NCBI GenBank assembly: GCA_013297585.1
Contig: JAAFHG010000059.1
Coordinates: forward strand, 1-13,715
Length of the DNA stretch: 13,715 nt
Direction of reading: 5' to 3'
From: Chitinophagales bacterium
Lineage (GTDB): Bacteria; Bacteroidota; Bacteroidia; Chitinophagales; Chitinophagaceae
Positions within the stretch are counted from its first letter, which is position 1; every line of letters begins with the position of its first letter. The translations under genes were made by a program, and so were the position numbers. Under the pieces are notes generated by a model. The model had not been told where the DNA came from and searched no databases. It worked only from the letters and a program-made list of their open reading frames with translations. Positions 1-8,049 of this stretch are shown one piece after another.

Positions 1-316
1 ATAAAACAACGAGCGTGATACTACCGAAAATTGGAACTAATGTTGAAATAGCTTCAGGTATTCTTCTAAAAGCCTGGTACCAACCACCCATTGCTAGCGT
101 ACAAACACAGATAAAGAACATAGCTGCATTACATACCAATGTCCAAAATATAGTGTTGTACATAATTGTACCTATAAATTCTACTTGTTCTTCTTCAGTA
201 CCTCTACCTTTCGTAATAAAGCCTATTATCAATGCCACCAAACCAACGCCTATTAAGGCGAGAGACCAAGTTTTAAGTTTGGAAGGAATTTCAAATTGTT
301 CTTTTATAGATGCCAT
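1..316 (-). CDS. actF: ActF, alternative complex III membrane subunit (5' part only)
   Basis: Reading the minus strand from an ATG at 316 gives 105 open codons that run off the left edge, beginning MASIKEQFEIPSKLKTWSLA. Hydrophobic segments lie at about residues 17-35 and 56-77, with a third starting near 90; a GGWYQAFRRIPEA stretch lies between the second and third. This fits the N-terminus of ActF, one of two NrfD/PsrC-like quinol-interacting membrane subunits of alternative complex III in the cytoplasmic membrane. It starts 50 bp after the actE stop on the same strand, the usual place for actF in Bacteroidota. There is no obvious Shine-Dalgarno site, as is common in this phylum. The identification rests on position and the N-terminal pattern. 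The full protein is usually a ten-helix polypeptide of about 400 residues or more, so roughly three quarters is missing. Confidence 0.85.
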   Translation of the reverse strand, partial: MASIKEQFEIPSKLKTWSLALIGVGLVALIIGFITKGRGTEEEQVEFIGTIMYNTIFWTLVCNAAMFFICVCTLAMGGWYQAFRRIPEAISTLVPIFGSITLVVL

Positions 317-366
317 TGTTTGTGTTTTGAATGTCCGTCGAATATTTTTCGATAACTATTTTAAAA

Positions 367-996
367 TTATTTTGCAGTAGCAATTTCTGTTGCAGGTGCA
401 ACTGTTGCTTTAGCAGCAGCTTGCTTTTCTTTAATATACTTGATTACCATCCAACGTTGTGTTCTGCTCAATTGCGAGGCATAACTACCCATTAAGTTTT
501 TACCATACGCTACAGAGTAGAACATCTGACCATCTGGCATTGATTCATATTTAACATCTCCAACTAAAGTTGCTGGCTTTGCTGCATAAGGCCCTTCACC
601 ACCTTTATATAAAGGACCATTACCATCTAATTTAGCACCATGACAAATACCGCAATTAATCAGATATAATCTTTCAGCTTCAACTAGTTGTTTGTCAGTT
701 AAGCTATCAATTGGATTTTTTACAGCTCTAGAAGCAAAATAATTGGTTGTATCACCTGCTGCATCTTTAGATATGTGGAAAGGCATTTCCTCACCACGTG
801 CAATGGTACCTTCAACTGGTCTATTGTTGTAGTTTATTCCTTTTTCAGCTAAATTACTGTGATCTGCATAAGATTCGTAAGCTCTACTATAAGCCATATC
901 TGGCATATAAATGCTACCAGGTTTACGTTTCACATCGCTACAGCTTACAATAACTGCGCCTGCACACAAAATAGCTATGATTGATAATTTCTTCAT
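367..996 (-). CDS. actE: ActE, monohaem cytochrome c lipoprotein of alternative complex III
   Basis: This 209-residue protein starts with a lipoprotein signal peptide: charged MKK, a hydrophobic core, and lipobox VIVSC with lipidated Cys19. One haem c site, CGICH, lies at residues 115-119, preceded by the helix EAERLYLIN. A likely distal methionine ligand is Met169 in GKNLMGSYASQL. The C-terminus ends in a low-complexity Ala/Lys/Thr tail. ActE is the periplasmic monohaem subunit of alternative complex III and probably helps hand electrons to the terminal oxidase or a soluble cytochrome. The gene follows actD by only about 15 bp and precedes actF, so it is cotranscribed. The conserved N-terminal stretch MPDMAYSRAYESY (residues 31-43) is typical of ActE-type proteins as I know them. 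The ATG at 996 fits the signal peptide exactly. Confidence 0.93.
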   Translation of the reverse strand: MKKLSIIAILCAGAVIVSCSDVKRKPGSIYMPDMAYSRAYESYADHSNLAEKGINYNNRPVEGTIARGEEMPFHISKDAAGDTTNYFASRAVKNPIDSLTDKQLVEAERLYLINCGICHGAKLDGNGPLYKGGEGPYAAKPATLVGDVKYESMPDGQMFYSVAYGKNLMGSYASQLSRTQRWMVIKYIKEKQAAAKATVAPATEIATAK

Positions 997-1011
997 CTTG
1001 TATTATAATTA

Positions 1012-1602
1012 TTAAGCAGCAACGATTTGAGTTGATTCAAAAGGCATTTCATCTTGATCATATCTGCCAAACCACCAGCCTTCTTCAGCAATTTGTAAAT
1101 TAGTTTCTAGCGCTCCTGCATTCGATAAAAACGCTTGTAAATCGTCAGTGTTAGTTTTATCTGTACACTCTATTACCATTACAAAAGTATCATCTGTAGC
1201 TCTTGCATGAAAGTGGTGTTTTTTTACACCAGGTGCTAATTGACACAAATAGCAGAACGTTAATACCATACCTACAGCAGCAAATAAAACTGTTAACTCA
1301 AACATGATAGGTATCCAAGCTGGCAAAGCAAAGTGTGGCTTGCCACCAATATTTAAAGGCCAGTCTTTTGTGAAAATCCAACTAATACAGCTAATGGCAG
1401 TCGTTAAACCGGTAACGCCATAAATAAAACCAGCAGTGTGTAAGCTAGTCTCTCTCATTCCTAATGCATGGTCTAAACCATGTACAGGAAATGGTGTGTA
1501 AACGTCTTGTATTTTATAACCCGCAGTACGTACTTTTTTTACCGCAGGAAATAATACGTCCTCGTTATCAAAACAACCAATCACAAATTTCTTCTTTGCC
1601 AT
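1012..1602 (-). CDS. actD: ActD, DUF3341 membrane subunit of alternative complex III
   Basis: This 196-residue protein starts at the ATG at 1602 (MAKKKFVIGCFDNED). A TTG two codons upstream also opens the frame, but the ATG fits the family better. A soluble N-terminal domain carries YTPFPVHGLDHALG (about residues 35-48). Two transmembrane helices follow (about 57-77 and 95-119), separated by a loop with a GGKP motif (86-89), and then a soluble C-terminal domain. This is the DUF3341/ActD pattern. ActD is a small structural subunit of the quinol:cytochrome c oxidoreductase and carries no cofactor motif here. It lies between actC (82 bp upstream, with a hairpin in the gap) and actE (15 bp downstream). 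The alternative start changes only two residues. Confidence 0.93.
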   Translation of the reverse strand: MAKKKFVIGCFDNEDVLFPAVKKVRTAGYKIQDVYTPFPVHGLDHALGMRETSLHTAGFIYGVTGLTTAISCISWIFTKDWPLNIGGKPHFALPAWIPIMFELTVLFAAVGMVLTFCYLCQLAPGVKKHHFHARATDDTFVMVIECTDKTNTDDLQAFLSNAGALETNLQIAEEGWWFGRYDQDEMPFESTQIVAA

Positions 1603-1623
1603 AGTCAATTTTTATATCTATAG

Positions 1624-1645
1624 ACCATAGTCGTTAGACTATAGT
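1624..1645 (-). other. Intercistronic hairpin between actC and actD
   Basis: On the minus strand, ACTATAGTC and GACTATGGT flank a four-base loop TAAC. As RNA all nine positions pair, one of them a U.G wobble. No U-tract follows, and actD begins about 22 bases downstream, so a full terminator is unlikely. It could be an mRNA processing or stability element that tunes actC relative to actD, or it may affect actD translation. Pairing is seen directly; function is inference. Confidence 0.45.
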
Positions 1646-1684
1646 GAAACATTGTTATTAATTCACTCAACTTTTTCTCATCAA

Positions 1685-3124
1685 CTAGTGTGCGTAATCA
1701 TGCACAAACTCATCCAGTTTTTGTGCTTCTACTTCAGCCATATCATCTTTGTAGTTATTACCAGTTGTTTTCAATACATATTTAATCTCAGCAACTGCAA
1801 TTACAGGGAAGTATTTAGCGAACAAGAAGAAGCATGTAAAGAATAAACCAAACGTACCTAAGTAGAAACCAATTTCCCAAATTGAAGGGCTATAATAAAC
1901 GCTCCAAGATGATGGTAAGTAGTCACGATATAAAGAGGTAACTATGATTACGAAACGCTCAAACCACATACCTACATTCACAATAATACTCATGAAGAAA
2001 GTAACGAAAAGATTACGTCTCATTTTCTTAAACCAGAAAATCTGAGGGCTTAACACGTTACAAGCCATCATGCCCCAATAACTCCAACCATAAGGACTGA
2101 ACAAATTAGCACGGCTGTACCAGAAAGTATAACCTTCATATTTGCTTTGGCTATACCAACCCATAAACAACTCGGTTAAATAAGCAACACCTACAATTGA
2201 ACCAGTGGTTACAATTACTTTGTTCATTGCTTCAATGTGACCAAGTGTAATATAATCTTGTAAACCAAATACTTTACGAACGATAATCATTAACGATTGT
2301 ACCATTGCAAAACCTGAGAATACCGCACCTGCTACGAAATAAGGTGGGAAAATTGTCGTGTGCCAACCAGGAATTACAGATGTAGCAAAGTCAAAAGATA
2401 CAATTGTGTGTACTGATAATACTAGTGGTGTAGATAAACCTGCTAATACTAAGTGTAAGCTTTCTATACGTTGCCAATGTTTGGTAGAACCCGTCCAACC
2501 GAAAGCTGCTAACCCATATAAATGTTTACGTAATTTAGTTTTTGCTCTATCACGTACAGTAGCAAAATCAGGAATTAAACCACTATACCAGAATAATAAT
2601 GATACTGTGAAATAAGTAGAAATCGCAAATACGTCCCACAACAATGGAGAGTTAAAATTCACCCATAAAGGACCACGACTATTAGGATAAGGCAATACAA
2701 AGAAGGCCATCCATACACGACCCATGTGAAAAATTGGAAACTGACCAGCACACATTACGGCAAAAATTGTCATCGCCTCAGCAGCACGGTTTACACCAGT
2801 TCGCCAACCTTGTCTAAATAGTAACAAAATCGCAGAAATCAAAGTACCGGCGTGACCAATACCTACCCACCATACGAAGTTGGTGATATCCCAACCCCAA
2901 CCAATGGTTTTATTCAAATTCCACTGACCAATACCGTAAGTTACCTCTCTGTATACGCTATACACACCAAATAGCAACAATGCAACGGCAATGTAAAAAC
3001 CCACGTACCAAAGCTTCGTTGGCTTGCCTTCAATAGGGGCTAAAATATCTTCAGTTACCTGATGGTAATTTTTGTCGCCCGTTACTAACGGTTCCCTTAA
3101 TTGTGATTCGTACTTTAAATGCAT
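1685..3124 (-). CDS. actC: ActC, NrfD/PsrC-like quinol-oxidising membrane subunit
   Basis: This 479-residue polytopic membrane protein has a short cytoplasmic-type leader (residues 1-36) and then about ten hydrophobic helices. It belongs to the NrfD/PsrC family. Conserved polar positions within helices include His91 in WWVGIGHAGTLISAILLL and His133 in GQFPIFHMGR; such histidines are candidates for the menaquinol site and proton path in ActC. The C-terminus is soluble and acidic (YKDDMAEVEAQKLDEFVHDYAH, about residues 458-479). ActC binds menaquinol at the periplasmic side and passes electrons to the Fe-S subunit ActB. It follows actB after 144 bp, a larger gap than elsewhere in the operon, and precedes actD. 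The ATG at 3124 is a good family start, and no Shine-Dalgarno site is evident. Confidence 0.95.
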   Translation of the reverse strand: MHLKYESQLREPLVTGDKNYHQVTEDILAPIEGKPTKLWYVGFYIAVALLLFGVYSVYREVTYGIGQWNLNKTIGWGWDITNFVWWVGIGHAGTLISAILLLFRQGWRTGVNRAAEAMTIFAVMCAGQFPIFHMGRVWMAFFVLPYPNSRGPLWVNFNSPLLWDVFAISTYFTVSLLFWYSGLIPDFATVRDRAKTKLRKHLYGLAAFGWTGSTKHWQRIESLHLVLAGLSTPLVLSVHTIVSFDFATSVIPGWHTTIFPPYFVAGAVFSGFAMVQSLMIIVRKVFGLQDYITLGHIEAMNKVIVTTGSIVGVAYLTELFMGWYSQSKYEGYTFWYSRANLFSPYGWSYWGMMACNVLSPQIFWFKKMRRNLFVTFFMSIIVNVGMWFERFVIIVTSLYRDYLPSSWSVYYSPSIWEIGFYLGTFGLFFTCFFLFAKYFPVIAVAEIKYVLKTTGNNYKDDMAEVEAQKLDEFVHDYAH

Positions 3125-3268
3125 CTGTCTCTTGTTATTATTAACCCTCGATATTACTCTCAGGAATATTTATGTAACCAGCTTTTTTACTACTATTTAT
3201 CTTCGGTTGCGTCGCACACTGCATCTGTTAGATACTTTACTGTGCTTGCCCACCATTTCTATTTACTC

Positions 3269-6200
3269 CTAGTGACCAGCATGTTCAACTTTAGCATCTT
3301 CTTTTTTCTCTTCACCTTTATGCTCAGCACCATGATGTTCACCTTCTTCTTCTATGTTTCTCACTTTAGCCATGTAAGTCACATTTGGTAACACATGTAA
3401 CTGCTCAAGTGATAAGAATAAACGTTTTTCATTTGCTTTACGAACAGTTGTAATTTCACTCTTCTCGCTGTTAGCATTACCAAAAACAATCGCATTGGTA
3501 GGACAAGCTTGTTGACAAGCAACTTTCAAGTCTCTATCTTCTAATGGACGGCTATCTTTTTTAGCAGTTAATTTAGATGCTTGTAAACGTTGCGCACAGA
3601 AAGAACATTTTTCAATTACACCTCTTGCACGTACTGTAACATCTGGATTTAATACCATTCTTGTTAAGTCGTCATTCATGTCTAAAACCACTTCGTTCAA
3701 TCCACCTTCATCTACTAATGGTTGTTGATTATCACCAAAACTATCAGCACCAGTATAATCTAACCAGTTAAAGCGACGTACTTTATAAGGACAGTTGTTA
3801 GCACAATATCTTGTACCAATACAACGGTTATAAGTCATTTGGTTTAAGCCTTCACTGCTGTGGTTAGTTGCAGCTACCGGACAAACGTTCTCACAAGGAG
3901 CATTGTCACAGTGTTGGCACATCAACGGTTGGAATACTACATTTGGATTTTCAGGATCACCAGTGTAATATCTATCAATACGTAACCAATGCATTTCATG
4001 TGCCTTAGCTACTTGTATTTTACCTACAACAGGAATATTATTTTCAGCATTACAAGCTACTACACAAGCACCACAACCATTACAAGTGTTTAAATCAACA
4101 CTCATGCCCCATTTAATACCTGGTCTATCGAATGTTGGGTAAATAGTACCTTCTTTCTCAAAGTTGGCAATACCACCGTAAGGCTTTAATTCCTTGTCAC
4201 GCTCTTCTAAAATCTCGTTTGGATTGTGTTTAAACTCTGCCAAAGTCAATTCTTTCATCACCTCAGTACGATTACCTTGTGGTGTATCGTAAATATTGTG
4301 TGTTTGAGTAATCGCTACTTTGTATAAATCACCAGTATCTTTTAATGTAACGTCAGCAACAGAATAAGCAACTGTACCATTTACTAAACTGGCAAAAGGA
4401 AATGCGTTTGCACCCATGCCTTTTCCACCTTCATCTGCTAATACACCTTTACCTAATTTCTCAGTACGACCGTAACCAACTGCAATACCTACAGTGCTAG
4501 GGTGTGTACCAGGAATAATTAGTGTTGGTAAAGATACTTTGGCACCATTAGCAGCAGTAATTTCTACTACATGTTTTGGTGGTTGTACCTCATAAGCATC
4601 AGCTTCGCCACCAACTGATAAATCAATTTTTAATAGCGTTTTAGCTAAAGCCGGGGAAATAACCAAGTAGTTATCCCAAGTAGCTTTAGATACTGGATCG
4701 GGTAATTCTTGCAACCAAGGGTTTGCAGTACCTTGACCTTCACCAATGGCTACTTTTTGATATAAAACCAATTCAATTTTATCGCTCTTTTTGTAGCTAG
4801 AAATGGCTGCACTTGCACCTGCAACAGCAGCAGCATTAAAGCTAGCAGTTGTAATCACAGCAGCAGCGGGATTAATTACACCATCTTGCAATACTTTATC
4901 CCAACCAGTTTCACCACCTACTTTACCACTCCAATAAGTTTTCAAAAAAGCTAAATAATCAGTAGTTGCGCCGCTCCATTTTAACAAGCTATCTTGCCAT
5001 TGACGTGTTTTGAACAATGGATAAATGGTAGGTTGTACAAATGAATAGTAACCAGTTTTAATTTCTGCATCACCCCAACTTTCAAGATAGTTATGATCAG
5101 GAATTACATATTTACAAAGTTGTGTTGTTTCATCAGCTTTTGTGTTGAAAGAAACGGTCACTTTTACTTTTTTCAAAGCTTCAACAAACTCTTTGCTATT
5201 AAACCAAGCGTAAGCAGGATTAGCCCCATAGATAATTAAACCGCCTACAGTACCAGCTTTCATATCAGCAACTAACTTCACCATATCAGCATCAATACCT
5301 TGACGTGTATTGTAAGTAGCACTCCAATCTATAGTTGTACCATTTGCTTGTAAAGCCTCGTTAATAGCATTTACTAAAATTTGAACATTTACATCATTAC
5401 TACCAGCAACAACTAATGATTCTCCTTTAGTAGCAACCAAAGCTTTAGCAACTTTTTCTATACCTTTCTTTAGTTTATCGTCTAAACCACTAACAGCTTG
5501 ACCATTAACAGCAGCTAATAAAGCAGCTACTACAGAACCCGTTTCAGATGGACGGTGTAAAATTCTTTCATCTGCATTGCTACCAGTTAAACTTGCCACA
5601 GTTTCAAAATGAAAATGCTTGCTCATTTCCGGTTTCTTCTCGTCTATTCTTTTACCAACTGCATATTGCTTTGCAAATTCAACTGGGCTCAACCAAGTGC
5701 CTAAAAAATCAGCACCTATGCTTACAATTGTTTTTGCTTTATCGAATCTGTATGAAGGAATTGTTCTTTTACCATAACTAGCTTCATTAGCTTGTAGAAT
5801 ACCACTGTAAGAAACTGCATCAAAAGTTACATGCTTGCTACCAGAATATTTTGCTAAAAATTGTGCAATGACTTCTTTTGAAGAAGGAGACACCACTGTA
5901 GAAGTTAACACAACTATATTACCAGCAGTTGCTAAACCAGCAGCTACTGCTTTATCAATATCTTCTAATTTAACTTCTTTATTATCAATTAAGGGAAAAC
6001 GTAAACGAGATGTATCGTATAAATCTAAAACAGATGCTTGTACTCTTGCAGAAGTACCGCCATTTGTAATAGGACTTAAATCGTTACCTTCTATTTTTAT
6101 AGGACGACCATCACGTACTTTGGCAATAACACTTACAGCGTCGCCATCTTGTACATAAGTAGTAGCGTAATAATTGGCAATACCTGGTACAATATCTTCT

Positions 6201-6439
6201 GGTTTGTTAGCAAAAGGAATTGCCTTTTTTACTGGCATTTCACAGCTTGCAGCAACAGCCGCAGCAGCAGTACTAAAACCCAAATATTTTAAGAAATCTC
6301 TACGTGGCGTTTTACCTTCAAGAAACCCATTATCAGCGGCTTCCATAGGTAAATCTTCACGAAACTCATCTTTTACTGATTGCTTATAAGCATCAGAATT
6401 ATTCAATTCCCCAAAACTTTGCCAATGCTTTTTACTCAT
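3269..6439 (-). CDS. actB: ActB, Fe-S/molybdopterin-oxidoreductase-like subunit of alternative complex III
   Basis: This is a 1056-residue fusion. An unusually long N-terminal extension (about 44 residues) precedes a twin-arginine signal, TPRRDFLKYLGFS, with Arg46-Arg47. A lipobox-like AASC ends at Cys66. This arrangement matches the 'extended Tat' molybdopterin oxidoreductase-like family of Bacteroidota. Residues about 70-740 are a molybdopterin-oxidoreductase-like region. The C-terminal ferredoxin part has four cysteine groups: C786/789/792/796, C841/844/849/853, C873/879/883 and C945/948/975/979. Those 15 cysteines suit three [4Fe-4S] and one [3Fe-4S] cluster. The tail (1030-1056) is rich in Glu, Lys and His. 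ActB sits on the periplasmic face and wires electrons from quinol towards the cytochrome subunits. In known ActB the Mo domain is cofactor-free, and I see nothing that contradicts this. The gene starts 125 bp after the actA stop. Confidence 0.96.
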   Translation of the reverse strand: MSKKHWQSFGELNNSDAYKQSVKDEFREDLPMEAADNGFLEGKTPRRDFLKYLGFSTAAAAVAASCEMPVKKAIPFANKPEDIVPGIANYYATTYVQDGDAVSVIAKVRDGRPIKIEGNDLSPITNGGTSARVQASVLDLYDTSRLRFPLIDNKEVKLEDIDKAVAAGLATAGNIVVLTSTVVSPSSKEVIAQFLAKYSGSKHVTFDAVSYSGILQANEASYGKRTIPSYRFDKAKTIVSIGADFLGTWLSPVEFAKQYAVGKRIDEKKPEMSKHFHFETVASLTGSNADERILHRPSETGSVVAALLAAVNGQAVSGLDDKLKKGIEKVAKALVATKGESLVVAGSNDVNVQILVNAINEALQANGTTIDWSATYNTRQGIDADMVKLVADMKAGTVGGLIIYGANPAYAWFNSKEFVEALKKVKVTVSFNTKADETTQLCKYVIPDHNYLESWGDAEIKTGYYSFVQPTIYPLFKTRQWQDSLLKWSGATTDYLAFLKTYWSGKVGGETGWDKVLQDGVINPAAAVITTASFNAAAVAGASAAISSYKKSDKIELVLYQKVAIGEGQGTANPWLQELPDPVSKATWDNYLVISPALAKTLLKIDLSVGGEADAYEVQPPKHVVEITAANGAKVSLPTLIIPGTHPSTVGIAVGYGRTEKLGKGVLADEGGKGMGANAFPFASLVNGTVAYSVADVTLKDTGDLYKVAITQTHNIYDTPQGNRTEVMKELTLAEFKHNPNEILEERDKELKPYGGIANFEKEGTIYPTFDRPGIKWGMSVDLNTCNGCGACVVACNAENNIPVVGKIQVAKAHEMHWLRIDRYYTGDPENPNVVFQPLMCQHCDNAPCENVCPVAATNHSSEGLNQMTYNRCIGTRYCANNCPYKVRRFNWLDYTGADSFGDNQQPLVDEGGLNEVVLDMNDDLTRMVLNPDVTVRARGVIEKCSFCAQRLQASKLTAKKDSRPLEDRDLKVACQQACPTNAIVFGNANSEKSEITTVRKANEKRLFLSLEQLHVLPNVTYMAKVRNIEEEGEHHGAEHKGEEKKEDAKVEHAGH

Positions 6440-6456
6440 AATCTTATAATGTGATA

Positions 6457-6474
6457 ATTAGCTAATATGCTAAT
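6457..6474 (-). other. Short inverted repeat in the actA-actB gap
   Basis: ATTAGC and GCTAAT arms of six bases flank a six-base AT-rich loop, 18 bases upstream of the actB start. Two more weak stems follow in the same gap: a TGTAA/TTACA pair near 6474-6488, and an ACCTG/CAGGT pair just beyond. The arms are AT-rich and short, so chance is a real possibility. If functional, they would act on the actA-actB transcript as stability or translation elements. Confidence 0.25.
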
Positions 6475-6564
6475 GTAAAACCCTTACAACCTGTTACATT
6501 AATCAGGTATTATTGTTATTAAAACTAGCAGTTAACCTTTTGGCTAATAACTAATTGGCTCTTA

Positions 6565-7815
6565 TTAATAGTGACATTTTTGACATTCAGTACCACCTAT
6601 TTTTTCAACGGTAATACCTTTTGTGCTATCAATTTTACCGCTCTTTAAATCAGCATGGTATTTTTCGTAAATGCTGTAGAAACCATTGTCTTTGAATTGA
6701 ACTTTAGTTTCACGGTGACAATTGATACACCAACCCATACTTAGGTCGTTTTGTTGTTTAACCTCGCCCATTTTTTGGATTTCGCCATGACAAGTTTGAC
6801 AAGCAACTTTACCAGCGTTTACGTGCTGAGCGTGATTGAAATAAACGTGGTCAGGTAAATTATGAATTCTTACCCACTCAATTGGTTTTGCTTTTGTAGC
6901 ATCCCAAGTTTTACCTTCTTCAAAACCAGCGTATTTATATAATTTTTGAATTTCGGCTGTACCATTAATTTCTACACCGTCTTCATTAATAATTTTCTCG
7001 CCTTTGTACTCATTAATAGCCATGTGACAGTTCATACACACATTTACCGAAGGTAAAGTAGCTTGCTTACCTTGATAAACACCTATGTGACAGTATTGAC
7101 AATTAATTTGATTGATACCAGCGTGAACTTTGTGAGAATAATAAATAGGTTGCTCTGGTTGATAATCTTTACTTCTACCCAAGTTAATTGCACCCATTGT
7201 AGTGTAGTAACCACCTACTATAAATAAGATAACAATAACAACTGCTATATATGCTTTATTCTTCCAAAAAGCAACTGGCTCTAGTGCTGGTACACCTTCT
7301 TTATCGTCTGATAATTTTTTAAGATTACTATTTACTTGTAATAAGATTAAAGCAACAACAGCTAAAACCAAAGTAAGAATTCCAAATAATAGAGAGTTAT
7401 CGCTAGACTCGCCTTTAGGATCCCCAGGTATTGGCGTAGTTACTGGATCTTTATATGCCTTTATATAACCTAATATCGCACCAATTTCTTTATCAGAAAG
7501 GTTGGTAAATAAATTCATTGCTGATTTATTGTACTGATTGTACAAATCATTCGCATATTTATCGCCAGTTTTTAAGAAAGCTTGGTTATTTTTAATCCAA
7601 GCATATAGTTTGGCTTTATCAGGCCATCTATCTTCTACACCAGCCAAAGCAGGGCCAGTTAATTGTTTATTAACCGCATGACAAGACGCACAATTGGCTG
7701 AAAACAAAGCTTTACCATCTTGTGCAGATGCAATATTTAAAAACGAAAAAGCCATTAAAACAGTCAGCGTAAGAAAAAATGTTTTGGCTATACTTCTAAG
7801 ACGTACCATATTCAC
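6565..7815 (-). CDS. actA: ActA, multihaem cytochrome c of alternative complex III with N-terminal cytochrome c domain
   Basis: This 416-residue protein begins with a hydrophobic signal segment (about 11-31). A monohaem class I cytochrome c domain follows, with CASCH at 42-46 and likely ligand Met100 in KSAMNLF. Two hydrophobic segments lie at about 142-160 and 187-205. The periplasmic pentahaem domain has CQYCH 239-243, CMNCH 260-264, CQTCH 339-343, CINCH 363-367 and CQKCH 411-415, the last ending one residue before the stop. Extra histidines (for example SHKVH 227-231 and FNHAQH 326-331) are likely distal ligands. The five-haem part is the classic ActA. ActA accepts electrons from the ActB clusters. 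The first codon at 7815 is GTG; an ATG two codons later (7809) is equally possible. It is the first gene of the act operon, and two TAA stops follow in tandem. Confidence 0.94.
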   Translation of the reverse strand: MNMVRLRSIAKTFFLTLTVLMAFSFLNIASAQDGKALFSANCASCHAVNKQLTGPALAGVEDRWPDKAKLYAWIKNNQAFLKTGDKYANDLYNQYNKSAMNLFTNLSDKEIGAILGYIKAYKDPVTTPIPGDPKGESSDNSLLFGILTLVLAVVALILLQVNSNLKKLSDDKEGVPALEPVAFWKNKAYIAVVIVILFIVGGYYTTMGAINLGRSKDYQPEQPIYYSHKVHAGINQINCQYCHIGVYQGKQATLPSVNVCMNCHMAINEYKGEKIINEDGVEINGTAEIQKLYKYAGFEEGKTWDATKAKPIEWVRIHNLPDHVYFNHAQHVNAGKVACQTCHGEIQKMGEVKQQNDLSMGWCINCHRETKVQFKDNGFYSIYEKYHADLKSGKIDSTKGITVEKIGGTECQKCHY

Positions 7816-7858
7816 GATCTATTGTTCTTAGGTGAGGAGAAATATCCTTTTGCGGTGG

Positions 7859-7866
7859 CAAAAATA
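7859..7866 (-). promoter_or_regulatory. Possible promoter -7 element for the act operon
   Basis: The minus strand reads TATTTTTG here, an exact fit to the Bacteroidota -7 consensus TAnnTTTG, about 43 bases before the actA start. A convincing TTTG -33 box at the usual spacing is missing; the nearest TTTG is several bases too close. An A8T6 tract at 7896-7909 lies farther upstream and could act like an UP element. This is the only site in the gap that I would propose for the act transcript. Confidence 0.35.
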
Positions 7867-8049
7867 TGACAGGAACTTGACAAATACTCATCTCGAAAAA
7901 ATTTTTTTTATCCTTTGATAGCAAGGGTTTCAGAAGATTGTTGAAACTTTGCCATTTGAATTGTCATAAAATTGTAAACGAAATTGTTAAACACACTACT
8001 GTTAAAAAGACACTAAAAATTACTCAAAAAATAGTTGCACATTTGACAT

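Noticed and set aside
15..380. Plus-strand open frame of 121 codons at the left edge
   Set aside because: It lies antisense to a coherent minus-strand ActF N-terminus; its protein has no recognisable domain and only mirrors that membrane gene.
3125..3268. Possible small minus-strand peptide of about 19 residues in the actB-actC gap
   Set aside because: It starts with an ATG near the actB stop but is short, very basic and unlike anything known; no support beyond the open frame.
3269..6439. ActB as an active molybdenum enzyme
   Set aside because: The neighbours are all alternative complex III subunits, in which the Mo-like domain is known to lack the cofactor; no separate Mo-enzyme context is present.
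8038..8045. CACATTTG as a -7 promoter element for the purN fusion gene
   Set aside because: It misses one consensus base, lies only five bases before the ATG, and has no -33 partner at the right spacing.
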